Below, piece by piece: positions 40,941 to 50,808 of a stretch of 64,000 nucleotides of DNA (position 1 is its first letter; each line of letters begins with the position of its first letter). The position numbers were made by a program, and so were the translations under genes. The notes under the pieces were generated by a model. The model was not told the DNA's origin. It made no database searches and worked only from the letters and a program-made list of their open reading frames with translations. This DNA comes from an uncultured Pseudomonadota bacterium (GTDB taxonomy: Bacteria > Pseudomonadota > Gammaproteobacteria > Burkholderiales > Thiobacillaceae), in NCBI GenBank assembly GCA_903835655.1, contig CAILNT010000099.1, forward strand, positions 19,977 through 83,976, written 5' to 3'.

Positions 40941-42365
40941 GTGGCTGACAAAAAATCTGCGAGCATCCCCATCCTCAAGGAGGTTGGAGGCGACATCGAG
41001 CAGTCGCTCTACGCGGTCCACGAGAAAATTTATCCTCGTGCGGTGAGCGGAATCTTCAGCCATTGGCGGATCGCGCTGGTCGTCATCACTCAGGCCATCT
41101 TTTACGGCCTCCCCTGGGTTAGTTGGAACGATCGTCAGGCGGTGCTGTTCGATCTGGGTGCGCGCAAGTTCTACCTGTTCAACATGGTCTTCTGGCCGCA
41201 GGATTTCATCTGGCTGGCGGTGATTCTGATCCTGTCGGCGCTCTCCTTATTTTTATTCACCGCCATCGCTGGCCGACTCTGGTGCGGCTATGCCTGTCCA
41301 CAGACGGTTTACACGGAGTTGTTCATCTGGATCGAAGGCTGGATCGAGGGGGACTACAAAAAGCAGCAGAAGCTCAATACCTTGCCCTGGAATGCGGAGA
41401 AGATCCTGCGCCGCGGTGGCAAGCACGTTGCCTGGATACTGCTGGCGCTCTGGACCGGATTCAGCTTCGTGGGGTATTACACGCCGGCCCATGTGCTCGC
41501 CCGGGAAGTCGTCGAGTTTGCGACCGGACCCTGGGAAACATTCTGGATTCTGTTCTACGCCTTCGTTACCTGGGGCTTCGCCGGTTTCATGCGCGAGCAG
41601 GTATGCAAATACATGTGTCCCTATGCTCGCTTCCAGAGCGTGATGTTCGACACCGATACCCTGATCATCACCTACGATTACCAGCGCGGCGAATCACGCG
41701 GCATGCGCAAGAAAGGGGCGGACTACAAGGCCCAGGGCCTGGGCGATTGCGTCGATTGCGGCATCTGCGTGCAGGTCTGCCCGACCGGCATCGATATTCG
41801 CAACGGACTGCAATACATGTGCATCGGTTGCGCTGCCTGTATCGATGCCTGCGATCAAGTCATGGAAAAGATGAACTACCCGAAAGGGTTGATCCGTTAC
41901 TCGACGCAAAATGTCATCGATGGTGCCTACAGCGACCAAGACATCACCAGGCACGTGTTCCGGCCGCGGACCCTCTTTTATGTCGGCGTCATCAGCCTGA
42001 TCACCCTCGCTTTCTTCTATACCCTGGCCAAGCGTGTTCCCATGCGGGCCGATGTGCTGCGCGATCGCCTCACCCTGTCGCGCGAGGCCGAGAATGGCCA
42101 GATCGAGAACCTGTATCAGTTGCGTATCATCAACATGGAAAACGTCCCCCATCACTACCGCATCAAGGCTACCGGTGTCGAGGGCTTGCGTGTTGCGGTG
42201 GGCGACAACGTGACGATTGCGCCGTTGAGCACGGTGCAGCAGAACGTCGTCTTGCGTGCGGCCGGTGAGCAGTTGAAGCATCCGAGTCAACCGGTTGTGT
42301 TCACCATACAGGCGGATGAAGATGCCAGCATCGTGCGTGAAGCAAAATCCAGTTTTCTGAAGTAG
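40941..42365 (+). CDS. ccoG: Cytochrome c oxidase accessory protein CcoG (polyferredoxin)
   Basis: A 474-aa membrane polyferredoxin involved in copper handling for cbb3 oxidase assembly. It has five or so spans, the CGYACPQTVY and CKYMCPYARFQ motifs, and two 4Fe-4S clusters (CVDCGICVQVCPTGID and CIGCAACIDACDQ). A C-terminal immunoglobulin-like domain ends the protein. The GTG at 40941 is chosen because GAGGAA lies six bases upstream; the ATG-started frame from 40878 adds residues not expected in the family. Confidence 0.95.
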   Translation: MADKKSASIPILKEVGGDIEQSLYAVHEKIYPRAVSGIFSHWRIALVVITQAIFYGLPWVSWNDRQAVLFDLGARKFYLFNMVFWPQDFIWLAVILILSALSLFLFTAIAGRLWCGYACPQTVYTELFIWIEGWIEGDYKKQQKLNTLPWNAEKILRRGGKHVAWILLALWTGFSFVGYYTPAHVLAREVVEFATGPWETFWILFYAFVTWGFAGFMREQVCKYMCPYARFQSVMFDTDTLIITYDYQRGESRGMRKKGADYKAQGLGDCVDCGICVQVCPTGIDIRNGLQYMCIGCAACIDACDQVMEKMNYPKGLIRYSTQNVIDGAYSDQDITRHVFRPRTLFYVGVISLITLAFFYTLAKRVPMRADVLRDRLTLSREAENGQIENLYQLRIINMENVPHHYRIKATGVEGLRVAVGDNVTIAPLSTVQQNVVLRAAGEQLKHPSQPVVFTIQADEDASIVREAKSSFLK

Positions 42366-42375
42366 GGGGGAGCCC

Positions 42376-42894
42376 ATGACGATCGATAACAATCGCCCCT
42401 GGTGGAAGGAGCCCATGCTCTGGCTGGTCCTCGGACTGCCCGCCATCGCCGTGGTCGCCAGTTTTACCAGCTACTACTTCGCCGCCCGTGACCCGGATAC
42501 GCTGATCAAGACCGAATATCGCAAGGTGGGTCTGGCGATGGTACAGCCGGCCAGTTCGGCGGCCGGAGTGGCAGCCGCACTGGATTTGTCGGCGCGGCTA
42601 ACGAGCGGTCGCGGCGTGGTCGAACTGGTGCTGCGTGGCCGTTTGACAACGCCCCCGGAACGGCTTTCCCTGAGCATCCTGCACCCCTCGCACGAGAATA
42701 TGGATATCCACCTCCTCTTGGCGCATACGCACGATCTGACGTATATTGCCGCTGCGCCTGACATGGGAACGGGGAAGAGAGTCCTGGTTCTCGAACCACA
42801 AGACCGGAGCTGGCGGATCACCGGCCAGTGGGCGGCACCTTACGCCGTGACGGAACTAGGCACCAAATCAACCCATCCATTAACGCACCCGTAA
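42376..42894 (+). CDS. FixH family protein
   Basis: A 172-aa protein with one N-terminal span (PMLWLVLGLPAIAVVASFTSYYFA) and a periplasmic domain typical of FixH/CcoH (WWKEPMLWLVLGLPAIAVVAS at the start; VLVLEPQDRSWRITGQW near the end). FixH helps assemble cbb3 oxidase. It starts 10 bp after ccoG. Confidence 0.88.
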   Translation: MTIDNNRPWWKEPMLWLVLGLPAIAVVASFTSYYFAARDPDTLIKTEYRKVGLAMVQPASSAAGVAAALDLSARLTSGRGVVELVLRGRLTTPPERLSLSILHPSHENMDIHLLLAHTHDLTYIAAAPDMGTGKRVLVLEPQDRSWRITGQWAAPYAVTELGTKSTHPLTHP

Positions 42895-42919
42895 CGGGGC
42901 AACCAATAGGAGCACTCAC

Positions 42920-43048
42920 ATGGACGTCGTGATGAATCTGCTGTTCAACACACCCATCGGGCTACTCAGCCTGTTCACCATCGGCTTTATCGTCGCCATG
43001 GGACTGTTTATCTGGTTCAAGCTGTCGAAGATGGCAGGCGAAAAGTGA
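42920..43048 (+). CDS. DUF3149 small membrane protein
   Basis: A 42-aa ORF with TAGGAG about nine bases upstream. The product MDVVMNLLFNTPIGLLSLF continues as one membrane helix (TIGFIVAMGLFIWFKLSKMAG), matching the small DUF3149 proteins often encoded after ccoG/fixH in betaproteobacteria. It is probably the last gene of the cco accessory unit and may be an unrecognised small oxidase-associated subunit. Confidence 0.8.
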   Translation: MDVVMNLLFNTPIGLLSLFTIGFIVAMGLFIWFKLSKMAGEK

Positions 43049-43079
43049 TCGGCGCTTTCTGACGCCGCGCACTCGCATC

Positions 43080-43104
43080 CAAGCCGGCAAGACGTCGGCT
43101 TTTC
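43080..43104 (+). terminator. Probable terminator after the ccoG-fixH unit
   Basis: AAGCCG and CGGCTT arms with a nine-base loop followed by TTC. Short stem but placed 33 bp after the last stop codon. Confidence 0.55.
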
Positions 43105-43233
43105 TTACATGAAACTTGTGGGTGCAAGTCCCAGGCGGGCATCGCCCGCCGTCACACCCTTCCTGGCGGGCATGGCGCTTCGCGCCACCACGAGTCATGA
43201 ACCTCCCACGCATGCCCGTTCCCTCACCCCCAA

Positions 43234-43259
43234 CCCCTCTCCCGCTCGCGGGAGAGGGG
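43234..43259. repeat. Palindromic intergenic repeat between convergent genes
   Basis: Perfect 12-bp arms CCCCTCTCCCGC and GCGGGAGAGGGG with a two-base loop, preceded by CCCTCACCCCCAA. This short C-rich element is found dispersed between genes in many proteobacteria. It lies 32 bp after the end of purU. Confidence 0.7.
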
Positions 43260-43290
43260 AGCTTCGAGCATCACTGCGCGATGTTCACGT

Positions 43291-44145
43291 TTAATCGAAC
43301 ACCACCGTCTTGTTGCCGTAGACCAGTATGCGGTTGTCGATGTGCCAGCGCACCGCGCGCGACAACACCACTTTTTCCAGGTCCGCGCCTTTCTGCACCA
43401 GGTTTTCGATGTCGTCGCGATGCGAAATGCGCGTCACGTCCTGCTCGATGATCGGACCGTCGTCCAGCACTTCCGTGACGTAGTGGCTGGTGGCACCGAT
43501 CAGCTTCACGCCCCGTTCGAAAGCTCGCTGGTAGGGCTTGGCGCCGTGGAAAGCCGGCAGGAAGGAATGGTGGATGTTGATGATGCGGTTGGGGTAATGC
43601 GAGATGAACTCGGGCGAGAGCACCTGCATGTATCTTGCCAACACGCAGAAATCGACATGGTGTGCTTCCAGTAGCGCGCGCTGCTGCGCTTCGGCTTCCA
43701 GCTTGTTGTCGCGACTGACCTGGATGTGCTGGAAGGGAATGCGGTAGGCCTCGGCCAGCCAGTGCGTGTCCGGGTGATTGCTGAGGATCAGCGGAATGTC
43801 ACAGTACAGTTCGCCGGCATGGTGGCGGTAGAGCAGATCGGCCAGGCAATGGTCGAGCTTCGACGCGAAAATGGCCATGCGCGGGCGCACCGAAGAGAGC
43901 GACAGCTTCCAGGTCATGTCGTGAAGTGCCGCGATGGGAGCGAATTCTTCGTCGAAGCGGTGCAGGCCGAGCTCGAAGCCTTGTAGCGCCCATTCCACAC
44001 GCATCAGGAACAAGCCAGCGGCACCGTCCTGGTGCTGGTCGGCGTGCAGGATATTGGCTTCGTGTTGCAGCAGGAAGTCGGCGATGGCGGCAACCAGGCC
44101 CTTCTTGTCCGGGCAGGCGATGAGGAGGACGGCGGTATTGCGCAT
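43291..44145 (-). CDS. purU: Formyltetrahydrofolate deformylase
   Basis: PurU splits 10-formyltetrahydrofolate to formate and tetrahydrofolate, balancing one-carbon units for purine synthesis. The 284-aa protein has an N-terminal ACT domain (AVLLIACPDKKGLVAAIADFL) and a formyltransferase-like domain with LARYMQVLSPEF, the catalytic IINIHHSFLPAF and the GATSHYVTEVLDDGPIIEQDV segment. The start at 44145 fits the family; the upstream open part lacks homology and enters the nrd promoter. Confidence 0.96.
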   Translation of the reverse strand: MRNTAVLLIACPDKKGLVAAIADFLLQHEANILHADQHQDGAAGLFLMRVEWALQGFELGLHRFDEEFAPIAALHDMTWKLSLSSVRPRMAIFASKLDHCLADLLYRHHAGELYCDIPLILSNHPDTHWLAEAYRIPFQHIQVSRDNKLEAEAQQRALLEAHHVDFCVLARYMQVLSPEFISHYPNRIINIHHSFLPAFHGAKPYQRAFERGVKLIGATSHYVTEVLDDGPIIEQDVTRISHRDDIENLVQKGADLEKVVLSRAVRWHIDNRILVYGNKTVVFD

Positions 44146-44272
44146 GGTGAAGACCCCGGTGCGGTGGAATCGGTCGATGATAACCCGTCTGCTTCGTCCA
44201 TCCTGTTGATAACCCTGTGGGTATCCTGGGGACAGCTTGTGCACAAGAAAAATGTTGACGGGGTGGGTGTCG

Positions 44273-44319
44273 ACACTAGAATTAGCGTCAAATCGAATAG
44301 TAGACCATATATTTAGTGT
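44273..44319 (+). promoter_or_regulatory. Pair of NrdR boxes upstream of nrdA
   Basis: Two 16-bp sites, ACACTAGAATTAGCGT (44273-44288) and ACCATATATTTAGTGT (44304-44319), resemble the NrdR consensus ACACWATATMTWGT. They are 31 bp apart, three helical turns, the usual spacing. NrdR would repress nrdAB when dATP is high. Confidence 0.82.
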
Positions 44320-44378
44320 TTTCTAATAAACCAGGCCGCCACACCAACACGGACATCGGACGCCAAGGAGACGCACCC

Positions 44379-47300
44379 ATGCAAGCCACGACCGATCATC
44401 AGGCTTCTGCCAGCCTCATTCCCGGCGTCCCGCGCCAGGAGGATGCCCCCACTCACGCTTTCCCGGACCACAAGATCATCCGCCGCAACGGGGCCGTGGT
44501 CGCTTTCGAACCCAGCAAGATCGCCATCGCCCTGACCAAGGCGTTCATCGCCGTGAATGGCGGCCAGGCCGCCGCCAGCGCCCGTATCCGCGAACTGGTG
44601 GAACACCTGACCGGCAACGTCGTCAGCGTGCTGATGCGTCGCCAGCCCAACGGCGGCACCTTCCACATCGAGGACATTCAGGATCAGGTGGAACTGGCGT
44701 TGATGCGTTCGGGAGAACACGAGGTCGCCCGCGCTTACGTGCTCTATCGGGAGCGGCGCAACGAGGAACGCGCCAAGCAGAAACAGCAGCAGGTGGCTGA
44801 CCATGCCCTGTTCTGTCTGGAAGGTGGCGAGCGCCGCCCGCTCGATCTGCAACAACTGGCTCGGGTGGTCGCCGCGGCCTGTGAAGGCCTGGCCGAAGCC
44901 AATCCGGAACTCATCGTCCAGGCCACCTTGCGCGACATTTACGATGGCGTGCCGATGGATGAGGTGAGGCGTTCGCTGATCCTCTCCGCGCGTTCGCTGA
45001 TCGAGAAGGATCCGGATTACAACTACGTCACTTCGCGTCTGTTGATGCACTCCATCCGCCGCGAGGTATTGAGCGAAGTCATGGGGCAAGTCGATGAAGT
45101 CGGTCAGGCCGAGATGGCCACGCGCTATCCGGATTACTTCGTCGCCTACATCAAGCAGGGCATAGCGGCGGAACTGCTGGACGAGCGTCTGAAGCAATAC
45201 GACCTTGCCCGGCTGGGCGCGGCTCTGGATGCCCGGCGCGATCTGCAATTCCAGTATCTCGGCCTGCAAACCCTGTACGACCGCTATTTTCTGCACATCG
45301 AGGAGCGCCGCATCGAGTTGCCGCAGGCGTTCTTCATGCGCGTGGCGATGGGGTTGAGCCTCAACGAGATCGACCGTGAGGCGCGCGCCCTGGAGTTCTA
45401 TGAAGTGCTCTCACGCTTCGACTATATGAGCAGCACACCCACCCTGTTCAACGCCGGCACCCGCCATTCCCAGCTGTCCAGTTGTTATCTCACCACCGTG
45501 CCCGACGATCTCGATGGCATTTATCAGTCCATCAAGGAAAATGCCCTGCTGCAAAAATACGCCGGCGGCCTGGGCAACGACTGGAGCCGCGTGCGCAGTC
45601 TGGGGGCCTACATCAAGGGCACAAACGGCAAGAGCCAGGGCGTGGTTCCATTCCTGAAAGTCGCCAACGACACGGCTGTGGCCGTGAATCAGGGCGGGAA
45701 AAGGAAGGGCGCGGTATGCGCCTTCCTGGAAACCTGGCACATGGACATCGAGGAATTCCTGGAACTGCGCAAGAACACCGGCGATGACCGTCGCCGCACC
45801 CATGACATGAACACCGCCAACTGGGTGCCGGACCTGTTCATGAAGCGGGTGATGGAAAACGCCGACTGGACCTTGTTTTCCCCCTCCGACTGCCCGGACC
45901 TGCACGACCTCACCGGTCGTGCCTTCGAAGCGGCTTATGTGCGCTACGAGGAAAAGGCGGCACGTGGCGAGATCAAGGTGTTCAAGAAACTGCCCGCCCT
46001 AGGCTTGTGGCGCAAGATGTTGTCCATGCTGTTCGAGACCGGGCATCCCTGGATCACCTTCAAGGATGCGTGCAACGTGCGTTACACCAACGGGCATGTC
46101 GGTGTCGTGCACAGCTCCAACCTGTGCACCGAGATCACCTTGCACACCAACGACGACGAAATCGCCGTGTGCAACCTGGGCTCGGTGAATCTGGCCAACC
46201 ACATCCAGCCGGCCCAGAGCGAAGATGGAGGCCCTTCGTCCGGGCTCGGGGCAGGCCTGGATCTGGAGAAGTTGCGGAAGACCATCCGCACCGCCATGCG
46301 CATGCTGGACAACGTCATCGACATCAACTTCTACAACGTCGGCAAGGCGCGCAACTCCAACCTGAAGCATCGTCCCGTCGGCTTGGGTACGATGGCTTTC
46401 CAGGACGCGCTGCACCGACTGCGCATCCCTTACGCCAGTGCCGAAGCAGTCGAATTCGCCGACCGCGCCCAGGAGGCCGTGGCCTACTTCGCCTATTCCG
46501 CTTCCGCCGATCTTGCCGAGGAACGTGGGCGCTATTCCACCTTCAACGGGTCCTTGTGGAGCCGTGGCATCCTGCCGCAGGATTCCTTGAAATTATTGGC
46601 AACGGAACGCGGCGGCTACCTGGAAGCGGATTTTTCCGAGACGCTGGACTGGAGCGCCTTGCGCAGCCGCATCCTGTCCGTTGGCATGCGCAACTCCAAT
46701 TGCCTCGCCATCGCGCCCACCGCCACTATCGCCAACATCGTCGGCGTCTCCGCCTCGATCGAGCCGACCTATCAGAACCTGTTCGTCAAATCCAACCTCT
46801 CCGGCGAGTTCACCGTGGTCAACCAGTATCTGGTGCGCGATCTGAAGGCGCTGGACCTGTGGGATGAGGTCATGCTGGGCGACATCAAATACTTCGACGG
46901 CAGCCTGGCCAGGATAGATCGTATCCCCGGTGAACTGCGCGCGCTCTATGCCACCGCCTTCGAGGTCGACCCGGTCTGGCTGATCGAAGCGGGTGCCCGC
47001 CGGCAGAAGTGGATCGACCAGGCGCAGAGCCTCAACCTTTACTTCCACGGCGCCTCCGGCAAGAAGATCGACGAGACCTACAAGCTCGCCTGGATACGCG
47101 GCCTGAAGACCACCTACTATCTGCGTTCCCTGGGCGCGACCGCGGCCGAGAAATCCACCGGTCGTGGCGGTGAGCTCAATGCCGTCCGTGCCCACTCCGA
47201 CGAGGGTGGATTGAGCACGGGCCATGGGCTTGGTGGTAACCTCGGCGGCAACCTCGGTGGAGCACACGTCTCCACCAACCCTTCGATCGAACTCAGGGCA

Positions 47301-47387
47301 GGTCTTCCCGAGCCCGAAATCGTCGGTCGCGCCTGCAACCTGAGGCCAGGCGACCCCGGTTTCGAGGAATGCGAGGCGTGCCAGTAG
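44379..47387 (+). CDS. nrdA: Ribonucleoside-diphosphate reductase class Ia, alpha subunit
   Basis: The enzyme reduces ribonucleotides to deoxyribonucleotides. The 1002-aa protein begins with an ATP-cone (about 33-125; KIIRRNGAVVAFEPSKIAIALTKAF). The ten-stranded barrel core contains LSSCYLT, SNLCTEIT, NLGSVNLAN and NSNCLAIAPTATI, and the redox-active C-terminal pair is in CEACQ. The start at 44379 has AAGGAG eight bases upstream; the earlier ATG at 44316 overlaps a NrdR box. An HDOD gene and then nrdB follow. Confidence 0.96.
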   Translation: MQATTDHQASASLIPGVPRQEDAPTHAFPDHKIIRRNGAVVAFEPSKIAIALTKAFIAVNGGQAAASARIRELVEHLTGNVVSVLMRRQPNGGTFHIEDIQDQVELALMRSGEHEVARAYVLYRERRNEERAKQKQQQVADHALFCLEGGERRPLDLQQLARVVAAACEGLAEANPELIVQATLRDIYDGVPMDEVRRSLILSARSLIEKDPDYNYVTSRLLMHSIRREVLSEVMGQVDEVGQAEMATRYPDYFVAYIKQGIAAELLDERLKQYDLARLGAALDARRDLQFQYLGLQTLYDRYFLHIEERRIELPQAFFMRVAMGLSLNEIDREARALEFYEVLSRFDYMSSTPTLFNAGTRHSQLSSCYLTTVPDDLDGIYQSIKENALLQKYAGGLGNDWSRVRSLGAYIKGTNGKSQGVVPFLKVANDTAVAVNQGGKRKGAVCAFLETWHMDIEEFLELRKNTGDDRRRTHDMNTANWVPDLFMKRVMENADWTLFSPSDCPDLHDLTGRAFEAAYVRYEEKAARGEIKVFKKLPALGLWRKMLSMLFETGHPWITFKDACNVRYTNGHVGVVHSSNLCTEITLHTNDDEIAVCNLGSVNLANHIQPAQSEDGGPSSGLGAGLDLEKLRKTIRTAMRMLDNVIDINFYNVGKARNSNLKHRPVGLGTMAFQDALHRLRIPYASAEAVEFADRAQEAVAYFAYSASADLAEERGRYSTFNGSLWSRGILPQDSLKLLATERGGYLEADFSETLDWSALRSRILSVGMRNSNCLAIAPTATIANIVGVSASIEPTYQNLFVKSNLSGEFTVVNQYLVRDLKALDLWDEVMLGDIKYFDGSLARIDRIPGELRALYATAFEVDPVWLIEAGARRQKWIDQAQSLNLYFHGASGKKIDETYKLAWIRGLKTTYYLRSLGATAAEKSTGRGGELNAVRAHSDEGGLSTGHGLGGNLGGNLGGAHVSTNPSIELRAGLPEPEIVGRACNLRPGDPGFEECEACQ

Positions 47388-47395
47388 GAGGCAAC

Positions 47396-48268
47396 ATGAC
47401 GCCGCACGAATTGGCCAGAGAGGTATCCACCCTCTTTTCCCTGCCGGACTTGGTCATACGGGCCAGCGCGGTGATGGACTCGCCTACGGCGACGGCACAG
47501 GATCTCATCGAGGTCATCGAACTCGATGCCAATCTGGCGCTGACCGTGCTGCGTCTGTCCAATTCGGCGTTGTACGGCGGTCGCGGCCGGATCGAGACGC
47601 TCAGGCACGCCGTGACGCTCATCGGCCACAATGCCTTGCGCGACCTGGTGCTGGCCACCGCTGCGGTCAAGGTTTTTCGCGATATCCCGGCCGAATTCCT
47701 GGATATGGAGACCTACTGGGAAAACAGTACGACCTGCGGCGTGCTCGCCGGCCTGATCGCCGACTACGTCCACTTGCGCGGCGGCGAGGCCTTGTTCCTG
47801 GCCGGTCTCCTGCACAGCGTGGGTCGCCTGGTGTTTTACGTGCGTCGCCCGAAGGAGTATCGGGAAGTTCTGCGGCGAGTGCAGATGGAGGGGATGTCCC
47901 TGGGGGATGCCGAGCAGTCGATCTTCGGTTTCAGCCACGCCGACCTGGGCGCCGCCTTGCTCGAAACCTGGCGTGTGCCGGAAAAACTGGTCGTGGCCGT
48001 GCATTTTCAGCTCAATCCCGAGTCCGCCCCGTGCTTCGACAAGGAAGTCGCCGCGGTCAGTCTGGCCAGCGACCTGGCCGCCAACCTGGCGCCCAGCCTG
48101 CGAACCACGTATGAATCCGAAACCTACCTTCCCGATCGCCACGCTTCATACAGCATGCAGTCGCTGGGACTCACCCCCGCGGCGCTGGCGGAAATCTGCC
48201 TCGAAGCCCAGGCCGCGAGCCTGGAAGTCATCGAAATCATCAATCCCTGCACGCATATCGTTTTCTGA
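47396..48268 (+). CDS. HDOD-domain signalling protein
   Basis: A 290-aa protein with an HDOD domain across most of its length (LPDLVIRASAVMDSP, then LDANLALTVLRLSNSALYG, ETLRHAVTLIGHNALRDLVLA and LFLAGLLHSVGRLVF). HDOD domains are degenerate HD domains that usually bind partners rather than cleave nucleotides. AGGAGG lies five bases before the ATG. It sits 8 bp after nrdA and 33 bp before nrdB, an unusual place for a signalling gene. Confidence 0.92.
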   Translation: MTPHELAREVSTLFSLPDLVIRASAVMDSPTATAQDLIEVIELDANLALTVLRLSNSALYGGRGRIETLRHAVTLIGHNALRDLVLATAAVKVFRDIPAEFLDMETYWENSTTCGVLAGLIADYVHLRGGEALFLAGLLHSVGRLVFYVRRPKEYREVLRRVQMEGMSLGDAEQSIFGFSHADLGAALLETWRVPEKLVVAVHFQLNPESAPCFDKEVAAVSLASDLAANLAPSLRTTYESETYLPDRHASYSMQSLGLTPAALAEICLEAQAASLEVIEIINPCTHIVF

Positions 48269-48301
48269 ACCCGCGATGCCCGCCGAATAGAGACTCTCAC
48301 C

Positions 48302-49465
48302 ATGCTCCGTTTTGAAGACGACTTCGCCGTCCCCGGCGCCCACCCCAAACAGCCCAGACCACAATTCCAGGCCGCGGGCTTCCCCGGCGCGGCACCCATC
48401 CAGGCGACCCGGGAACATTCCGGCGCGCAGGCCGAGGGCGCTGCCCATCGCCGTGTGCGCGTTGAGGACAAGCTGATCATCAACGCCCGCGCCGACGTCA
48501 ACCAGTTGGTTCCGTTCAAGTACAAATGGGCCTGGGAGAAATACATCGCCGCCTGCGCCAACCACTGGATGCCGCAGGAAGTGAACATGAACCGCGACAT
48601 CGCCACCTGGAAAGACCCGAATGGCCTGTCCGAGGATGAGCGCCACATCATCAAGCGCAACCTGGGGTTTTTCGTCACCGCCGACAGCCTGGCCGCCAAC
48701 AACATCGTGCTGGGCACCTATCGCCAGATCACTGCTCCGGAATGCCGCCAGTACCTGCTGCGCCAGGCCTTCGAGGAGGCCATCCACACCCACGCCTACC
48801 AATACATCGTGGAGTCCCTGGGTCTGGACGAGGGTGAGATATTCAACGCCTACCACGAGGTGAGTTCGATCCGCGCCAAGGACGAATTCCTGCTGCCTTA
48901 CATCGACGTGCTCTCCGACCCCACGTTCAAGACCGGCACACCCCAGACCGACCAGGCTTTCCTGAAGAGTCTGATCGCCTTCGCCTGCATCATGGAGGGC
49001 TTGTTCTTCTATGTCGGCTTCGTCCAGATTCTGGCGCTGGGCCGGCAGAACAAGATGACGGGCGCGGCCGAGCAGTACCAGTACATCCTGCGCGACGAGT
49101 CGATGCACTGCAATTTTGGCATCGACATGATCAACCAGATCAAGCTGGAAAACCCGAATCTGTGGACCAACGCGCTCAAGACCGAACTCAAGTCCATGTT
49201 CGAGACGGCCGTCGAACTGGAATACAAATATGCCGAAGACACCATGCCGCGCGGCGTGTTGGGGCTCAATGCACCCATGTTCAAGGAATATCTGCGCTTC
49301 ATCGCCAACCGCCGCGCGACGCAAATTGGTCTGGATGAACTCTATCCTGGCGCTTCCAACCCCTTCCCCTGGATGGCGGAGATGATCGATCTGAAGAAGG
49401 AAAAGAATTTCTTCGAGACGCGCGTCACGGAGTACCAGACCGGCGGCGCGCTCGCCTGGGATTGA
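48302..49465 (+). CDS. nrdB: Ribonucleoside-diphosphate reductase class Ia, beta subunit
   Basis: The radical-generating subunit. In the 387-aa protein the iron ligands lie in the ferritin-like helices: [33 protein letters not shown] (Glu and His ligands) and [16 protein letters not shown] (Glu, His). The radical tyrosine is expected in the YQYIVE helix region. The C-terminal tail ([18 protein letters not shown]) docks to NrdA. The first 50 residues are a poorly conserved extension. Confidence 0.96.
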   Translation: MLRFEDDFAVPGAHPKQPRPQFQAAGFPGAAPIQATREHSGAQAEGAAHRRVRVEDKLIINARADVNQLVPFKYKWAWEKYIAACANHWMPQEVNMNRDIATWKDPNGLSEDERHIIKRNLGFFVTADSLAANNIVLGTYRQITAPECRQYLLRQAFEEAIHTHAYQYIVESLGLDEGEIFNAYHEVSSIRAKDEFLLPYIDVLSDPTFKTGTPQTDQAFLKSLIAFACIMEGLFFYVGFVQILALGRQNKMTGAAEQYQYILRDESMHCNFGIDMINQIKLENPNLWTNALKTELKSMFETAVELEYKYAEDTMPRGVLGLNAPMFKEYLRFIANRRATQIGLDELYPGASNPFPWMAEMIDLKKEKNFFETRVTEYQTGGALAWD

Positions 49466-49491
49466 TCCCACCCATTTCCACCGAGACTCCC

Positions 49492-50268
49492 ATGCGTATT
49501 CCGATTTCACCCACTCTCCTCGCAGCGGCCCTGCTGTGCCTGATGGCCAGTGGCGCCCACGCCGGCTGGCTGGAAGACTTGAAAAAGAAAATCGGGGACA
49601 CTGCGCCCGCGCTGGCAGCCACTCCGGTGACCGGCCCCACCTCGTCCGTGGTCCTGAGTGATGATGAGGTGGTGCGCGCCCTCAAGGAGGCGCTGACCCG
49701 TGGTACCCAGCAGGCCGTGACCAATCTGGGTCGGGACGGGGGATTTTTGAACAACCCGGACGTGAAGATTCCCCTGCCCGACGGGCTGAAAAGGGTGGAA
49801 AAGCTGCTGCACAGTGTCGGCCAGGAAAAATATGCGGATCAATTCGCGGCCACCCTCAACCACGCCGCGGAGAAGGCGGTGCCGGAAGCCGCGATCATCT
49901 TCACGGATTCCCTTTCCCGGATGTCTCTGGCGGATGCCAAGTCCATCCTCAGGGGGCCGGATGACGCGGCCACCCAGTATTTTCGCAAGAGCAGCGAGGC
50001 CAGGCTGAAGGAACGCTTCCTGCCGATCGTCCAGGTGGCTACGGACCAGGCCGGGGTCACTTCCGCCTACAAGCAATTGATGCAGAAGGCCGGCGCTTCC
50101 GCCCGGTTCCTGGGGGCCGGGGCCGGTGATCTGGACGGATATGTGGAGGCTCAAGCCGTGGACGGCCTGTTCAGGATGATCGCCGCCGAGGAGAAACGCA
50201 TCCGCCAGGAGCCCGCGGCACGTGGCACGGATCTGCTGAAGAAGGTGTTCGGGGCGCTGGGTAAGTAG
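49492..50268 (+). CDS. DUF4197 exported protein
   Basis: A 258-aa protein with signal peptide (SPTLLAAALLCLMASGAHAG) and a helical DUF4197 domain (VVRALKEALTRGTQQAVTNLGRDGGFLNNPDVKIPLPDGLKRVE and GATDQAGVTSAYKQLM-like repeats). DUF4197 proteins are widespread periplasmic proteins of unknown role. The start at 49492 gives a proper signal peptide; an in-frame upstream ATG overlaps nrdB. Confidence 0.87.
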   Translation: MRIPISPTLLAAALLCLMASGAHAGWLEDLKKKIGDTAPALAATPVTGPTSSVVLSDDEVVRALKEALTRGTQQAVTNLGRDGGFLNNPDVKIPLPDGLKRVEKLLHSVGQEKYADQFAATLNHAAEKAVPEAAIIFTDSLSRMSLADAKSILRGPDDAATQYFRKSSEARLKERFLPIVQVATDQAGVTSAYKQLMQKAGASARFLGAGAGDLDGYVEAQAVDGLFRMIAAEEKRIRQEPAARGTDLLKKVFGALGK

Positions 50269-50448
50269 TGTCCCCGGCCGGGCGGATAGTTCGCCTGTGC
50301 CAAGCCCTTCCGGTGCCGGCCCCCGTATCCGCCCATCGAAGCGTGTCGGGCACGAATATTGGCAGATTCTGCTCCTGGACGAAACCGTATCGGCCAGGTT
50401 GCGGGTACTATTCCAGCCCCTCAATTCGCAACGACTAGGAATCCAGTG

Positions 50449-50808
50449 ATGAACCTCTATTTTCTGCTGTTCGCTTTCTCCGCCTCGGTATTCGCCGCGG
50501 ATCCCGTCCCCGCCAAACCCGTCTCCAACCCGCATGCCGGTATGTCGGTCATGAGTTCGCCGGCAATGGCGTTGACGCAGCAGGGCACCGTGCTCAGCAC
50601 GATCAACGTACCCATGTATACCTACGTCGAGGTGGCGCAGGGCAAGAAGACTCTCTGGCTGGCGGCCTCCAGCATGGCGGCGAAGAAAGGGGACACGATA
50701 CATTTCGACGATGGCATGGTGATGAACAACTTCTACAGCAAGTCCCTGAAGCGCACCTTCCCCAGCATCATCTTCGTCAACCGGGCGACCGTTGGCGCCG
50801 GGAAATAA
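50449..50808 (+). CDS. NrfJ-like small exported protein
   Basis: A 119-aa secreted protein (signal LYFLLFAFSASVFA) with a small beta-rich domain: GTVLSTINVPMYTYVEVAQGKKTLWLAASSM and GMVMNNFYSKSLKRTFPSIIFVN. This pattern resembles NrfJ-type and related OB-like periplasmic proteins. No nitrite reductase gene is near. Role unknown. Confidence 0.75.
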   Translation: MNLYFLLFAFSASVFAADPVPAKPVSNPHAGMSVMSSPAMALTQQGTVLSTINVPMYTYVEVAQGKKTLWLAASSMAAKKGDTIHFDDGMVMNNFYSKSLKRTFPSIIFVNRATVGAGK

